Part shown: positions 8,301 to 10,478 of the stretch, piece after piece | Layout of the letters: each line of letters opens with the position of its first letter | Position numbering within the stretch: position 1 is the first letter of the stretch | Source: Phoronis ovalis | Taxonomy: Eukaryota; Phoronida; Phoronidae | Reading direction: 5' to 3' | DNA: 10,478 nt | Assembly: GCA_028565635.1 (NCBI GenBank) | Contig: JAOXYB010063134.1 | Coordinates: forward strand, 1-10,478 | Program-made: the position numbers and the translations under genes | Notes under the pieces: model-generated | Database searches by the model: none | What the model saw: the letters and a program-made list of their open reading frames with translations, nothing else | Told to the model about the DNA's origin: nothing

Positions 8301-9531
8301 CTGTTACCTATAGTTGCTTTGTTTTCGAGAACCCATCTAAGAACAGTTTCACTATCATCATGACTTGCCGGAAACTTATGCTCAGGAGCCAATCTGTAGT
8401 CTACGTTTACAATCACAGATCCAGATAAACTGGAAAAGAAACTTAATACTTATAAACTAGTAATACAATATAATTACTTACAACCTTACAACATACTATT
8501 ATTAAATTGCCACCTAAGTGTATTAATCTAAAGTACTATTTCCACATTAACTGTTTCAGGAACATTAACGTACATGGACAATACATTTGCAAGCAGCAAA
8601 TCTGGTCGATACAGGAACATCTTGTTTACTGTACAACTGAAGTTTTTAATAAACTTAATTAAGATGCAGAGCCTTTTTGTTCGGCAAAACATTTCATCTC
8701 TTCATAATTTAAAGCTAACTTTTGGATAGTAAATCAAAATGATAAACAAATAGATAGAAGTATTAACGTTGTGGAAGTATTTACAATAGACTGAGTAAAA
8801 AAAGTAAATAATTATACAATTTTCGGTTAAAAGATAAAATTTATGAAACATAAAATTTTGCAAAAAAAAAATTAATCTGCGCAAATAAAACTTTGCAGAA
8901 ATAATTTTTCCATATATAGCTGTTGCCTTGTTCAAAGTATATGAAGTTTTAATTAAAGCGTTTGTTTACTCAATTCCGTTAATTGATTTCTTGAGCAGAT
9001 TGGGAACAAGTTATGGCGAACGATTCTTGTCACCTTTATAATTGGTTAGCTTATGCTGTATTAAAAGAAATGAGCAAATATTGAACTTACGTAGAAACGA
9101 TTTTGCATGGAATATCCCCAAGATGTCTACTCCCTGTCACAAAGCCACCTCCGTGAAAGTACACTACTATCGGCGGGTTCTTGGAACGAATTTCAGGTGT
9201 ATATATCCAAACAGGTATTCCTTCTAGAATGTTTAAGTAACAATAATAAGCAAATGGCTATGGGAAGGCAACACATTTCTAAACCAAAGCCTTAATTACC
9301 GCAAGAGGAAGTCTATTTACCTAAATAAATAAGCAATGATTATCATTTCACCAAAGGTGCGTTAGACCATAGCGATTATTGCACTTACCAGATATTTGAC
9401 TGCTGGGTACCATAACCTCCTTACGTTCACCTTTGTAAGCAAAGTAACCGCCGAATTCTTTATCATTTTCATCTGTTACGTTTCTAATGTCTTCCACGGT
9501 CAGTTGTGGTGGTGGCTTTGAGTATAAGAAT
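5198..9531 (-). CDS. HSL-family alpha/beta-hydrolase (esterase/lipase), 8 exons, 5' partial
   Basis: This is a spliced gene. Joining 9531-9389, 9223-9091, 8429-8308, 7834-7740, 7439-7342, 6823-6684, 5993-5907 and 5376-5198 gives an uninterrupted 331-residue frame ending in TAA; every intron is GT-AG and every phase matches. Seen motifs (numbering from the first visible residue): HGGG at 71-74 (oxyanion hole), VDYRLAPEH around 101-109, GDSSGGN with nucleophile Ser145, ESDPLSDEG with probable catalytic Asp236, and IHMPWHLPG with catalytic His266. This order is diagnostic of the hormone-sensitive-lipase family (alpha/beta hydrolase fold-3), whose members hydrolyse carboxylic esters of small acyl groups or lipids. 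Typical members are 310-400 residues, so only about 40-80 N-terminal residues (start codon, perhaps a signal or anchor) are missing, off the right edge. The C-terminus ends in a hydrophobic stretch (about 312-323) after a polar linker, possibly a membrane-associating tail. Family is certain; substrate is not. Relatives are named NlhH-like, ethyl acetate hydrolase-like or AADAC-like. Confidence 0.93.
5508..5685. repeat. 22-bp minisatellite, 8 copies, in the last esterase intron
   Basis: Eight head-to-tail copies of AGTACCCCCCAGATGAAGTA-AA begin at 5508, 5530, 5552, 5573, 5595, 5620, 5642 and 5664. Six are exactly 22 bp plus one of 21 and one of 25; the length changes occur in the C run (5 to 9 Cs), as expected of slippage. 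Copies 1-4 carry GAAGT and copies 5-8 carry AACT at the same place. On the sense strand of the esterase gene each unit presents a G run, so the intron RNA carries eight G tracts about 16 bases apart. The period is not a multiple of three and every frame contains stops, so it is not coding. Confidence 0.97.
5907..5993 (-). CDS. esterase exon g (catalytic His exon)
   Basis: 87 bp, acceptor GAATTGCAG|AGTATG, donor CTTCCAG|GTAGAC. With the preceding base it reads EYANKLTDAGVKMKMIYF, then NNTIHMPWHLP. The His of IH is in the position of the catalytic His in the family motif IHGF. Here Gly-Phe is replaced by Met-Pro-Trp and a second His follows four residues on. The preceding intron is 690 bp. Confidence 0.92.
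6684..6823 (-). CDS. esterase exon f (catalytic Asp exon)
   Basis: 140 bp, acceptor TTGAACAG|GTTTAG, donor GGAATAG|GTAATC. It encodes FRRLWLPDMSYINN, then AAPLLRP, then the core strand PPAVIMITESDPLSDEGI. The Asp of E-S-D-P-L is the probable acid of the catalytic triad. The PP-[AV]-x-[IV] strand with D-P-L-x-D-E-G is a hallmark of this family. A 161-codon plus-strand open frame (6515-7000) overlaps it and is antisense. Confidence 0.93.
7342..7439 (-). CDS. esterase exon e (ILVYP strand and lid region)
   Basis: 98 bp, acceptor TTATTTTAG|ATACTT, donor GATATG|GTAAGC. It begins ILVYPSADLRFQQESYQKFG and continues KGYFLTLARMI. The L-x-Y-P strand after the nucleophile helix and the following substrate-lid helix are usual for the family. 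It ends with two bases of a Trp codon completed by the next exon. Confidence 0.92.
7740..7834 (-). CDS. esterase exon d (GDSSGGN nucleophile exon)
   Basis: 95 bp, acceptor TACGGCAG|GTGGC, donor TTTTCAG|GTTGCA. It encodes KVGVMGDSSGGNIAASIVHD and ends DGVDFQ. The first Ser of GDSSGG is the nucleophile in a G-D-S-x-G-G elbow. The donor is weak at positions +3 to +5 (GTTGCA), but the join DFQ|ILVYP matches the family pattern, and reading through would hit a stop after 14 codons. The intron is 300 bp. Confidence 0.94.
8308..8429 (-). CDS. esterase exon c (VDYRLAPEH exon)
   Basis: 122 bp, acceptor TTTTCCAG|TTTATC, donor ACTATAG|GTAACA. It encodes GSVIVNVDYRLAPEHKFPAS followed by an acidic helix DDSETVLRWVLENKATI. 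The D-Y-R-L-A-P-E-x-x-F-P-A signature follows the oxyanion strand in nearly all HSL-family enzymes. The preceding intron is 661 bp. Confidence 0.94.
9091..9223 (-). CDS. esterase exon b (HGGG oxyanion-hole exon)
   Basis: 133 bp, acceptor TTCTAG|AAGG, donor TCTAC|GTAAGTTC. The frame reads EGIPVWIYTPE, then PPIVVYFHGGGFVTGSRH. The strand-turn IVVYFHGGG is the oxyanion-hole loop conserved across the HSL family. The intron before it is short (165 bp). Open frames on the plus strand here (9042-9295) are antisense shadows of this exon. Confidence 0.94.
9389..9531 (-). CDS. esterase exon a (first visible; N-terminal cap region)
   Basis: 143 bp: one base completing a codon begun in an exon outside the window, 47 codons, then one base. 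The acceptor is TTAACAG|A and the donor CTG|GTAAGTGC. It encodes FLYSKPPPQLTVEDIR followed by an acidic stretch and a FGGYFAYKGERKE segment. The PPP.LTVEDIR pattern is the N-terminal helix region that precedes the first beta strand in HSL-family esterases. A preceding exon must exist because the frame enters in mid-codon with no start. Confidence 0.87.
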
Positions 9532-9533
9532 CT

Positions 9534-9804
9534 GTTAACAAAATATTCATTTTATTTATCATTATATTACCCCGATTAGCGTAACAATGCAGGACCAAAT
9601 AGTCATGAATTAATGAAGCCTTTGCTTATATTTGTTTTGGAATTTTAATGCTTTTGGCTAACTTTAACCATTGTTTGACACCAACTTTCAAGTATGGAAA
9701 TATTCATTGCTTTGGTCAATCTAGGTATGCTTAAACATATGCAAACATTCTTATTGGATATGAGGAACAATCATTGGCGTTATATATACCTCCTATATAT
9801 AAAA
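9534..9804. other. upstream intron of the esterase, no exon found
   Basis: The sequence upstream of the acceptor at 9533-9532 must be intron, because the exon begins in mid-codon. I looked on the minus strand to the right edge for a start exon ending in phase 2 at a GT donor and with a signal or anchor peptide, and found none. The missing 5' exon is therefore probably beyond 10478. Confidence 0.6.
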
Positions 9805-9957
9805 CATCTGAGTTAATTTTTGAATTACCAATACATTTTTGGAATCATTTTTGCAACAATTGTTCAATGCAATTTTAGTTTGATATTGTACAAGATTCTA
9901 GACATCTTGTCGTATAACAATAATATGAGCAAACGAGTACATTCCAATGATTTGATG
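9805..9957. repeat. 153-bp direct repeat, copy 1
   Basis: This matches 10144-10296 over its full 153 bp without gaps, with about 10 substitutions (roughly 93 percent identity), from CATCTGAGTTAAT to CCAATGATTTGATG. The offset is 339 bp and the sequence between the copies is not repeated. It is AT-rich, has no coding content on either strand, and lies upstream of the first visible esterase exon, probably within an upstream intron. Confidence 0.93.
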
Positions 9958-10143
9958 GCTCCAAACAGTCACGCGCAATTTACTTCAATCATAATACTGC
10001 ACGAGTGAAGTTCAAATTATTTTAAAATATTCATACTACTTAATAAATCTTTTAAAATACAAATGAATGTTTCTATAGATCTGTTAATTTTATTTTAGGC
10101 TATTCACATGTGTACAGGTCAAATTGTGAATATCTTGAATAAT

Positions 10144-10296
10144 CATCTGAGTTAATTCTTGAATTACCAATAAATTTTTGTAATCATTTTTGCAACAATT
10201 GTTCAATACAATTTTAGTTTGATATTGTACAAGCTTCTAGAAATCTTGTCATATAACAATAATGTGAGCAAACAAGTAAATTCCAATGATTTGATG
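10144..10296. repeat. 153-bp direct repeat, copy 2
   Basis: This is the second copy of 9805-9957, same orientation and same length. Substitutions are scattered with no indels, which fits a fairly recent local duplication or two insertions of the same short element. No target-site duplication or inverted termini are evident. Confidence 0.93.
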
Positions 10297-10320
10297 ACAC
10301 GAGTGGCCGTATGTAAAACA

Positions 10321-10362
10321 TGGAATTTGGAATCAGGAATCTGGAATTTGGAATCTGGAATC
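10321..10362. repeat. heptanucleotide tandem repeat (TGGAATY)x6
   Basis: Six consecutive 7-bp units read TGGAATT, TGGAATC, AGGAATC, TGGAATT, TGGAATC, TGGAATC. The alternation of T and C endings suggests a 14-bp or larger higher-order unit. It is non-coding. Confidence 0.93.
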
Positions 10363-10478
10363 GTGTCAAAATATTTTAGGGAGGGTTTTTGAAAAAAAAA
10401 AAATAACTATATGTTGTATAAACTAATTTACAAGTAAATCACTTTTTAATACAAAAAAGGGTATATGTGACTGCTTGT

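Noticed and set aside
9042-9295. Two overlapping plus-strand open frames of about 60 codons
   Set aside because: Antisense shadows of the HGGG exon at 9223-9091.
9534-10478. First exon of the main esterase within the window
   Set aside because: No minus-strand start codon with a hydrophobic leader and a phase-2 GT donor was found. The region is repeats and AT-rich DNA, so the exon is probably outside.

Overview
This window looks like nuclear DNA from an animal, most likely a marine invertebrate such as a bivalve or other lophotrochozoan. The evidence is an AT-rich background, small coding islands separated by GT-AG introns of about 165-690 bp, a tRNA-derived SINE-like element, and minisatellite and dispersed repeats. 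There are no bacterial operons or ribosome binding sites. The assignment to mollusc is an inference from overall style and not from a species-specific marker. No open frame of the usual length is itself a gene. The real coding sequence is split into short minus-strand exons, and most longer open frames are shadows of them or chance.

The main gene occupies 9531 down to 5198 on the minus strand. I could reconstruct eight consecutive exons (9531-9389, 9223-9091, 8429-8308, 7834-7740, 7439-7342, 6823-6684, 5993-5907, 5376-5198). All join in phase through GT-AG introns, giving 331 residues that end in a stop codon. The product is an alpha/beta-hydrolase of the hormone-sensitive-lipase (HSL) family, the alpha/beta hydrolase fold-3 group that includes NlhH/ethyl-acetate-hydrolase-like and AADAC/NCEH1-like esterases. 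It carries the HGGG oxyanion motif, a VDYRLAPEH motif, the GDSSGGN nucleophile elbow, the acid motif ESDPLSDEG and the catalytic His in IHMPWHLPG. Its first exon or exons lie beyond the right edge.

To the left, a separate minus-strand first exon (1387-1272) encodes an initiator Met, a signal peptide and a short acidic N-terminus, and ends in a phase-2 donor. That phase matches the phase needed to enter the first visible exon of the main gene. This suggests a second, tandem esterase copy whose remaining exons lie off the left edge. This is the most interesting inference in the window.

The non-coding parts are repeat-rich. They hold a tRNA-Thr-like SINE relic near 1961-2150, a duplicated block at 3729-4225 and 4321-5171 (the second copy interrupted by an unrelated segment) that forms the 3' flank of the main gene, and an eight-copy 22-bp C-rich minisatellite in the last intron (5508-5685). 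Two 153-bp direct repeats lie at 9805-9957 and 10144-10296, and a six-copy heptamer lies at 10321-10362. Stretches 1-1271, 1388-1960, 2151-3728, 9534-9804 and 10363-10478 show nothing I can firmly assign.
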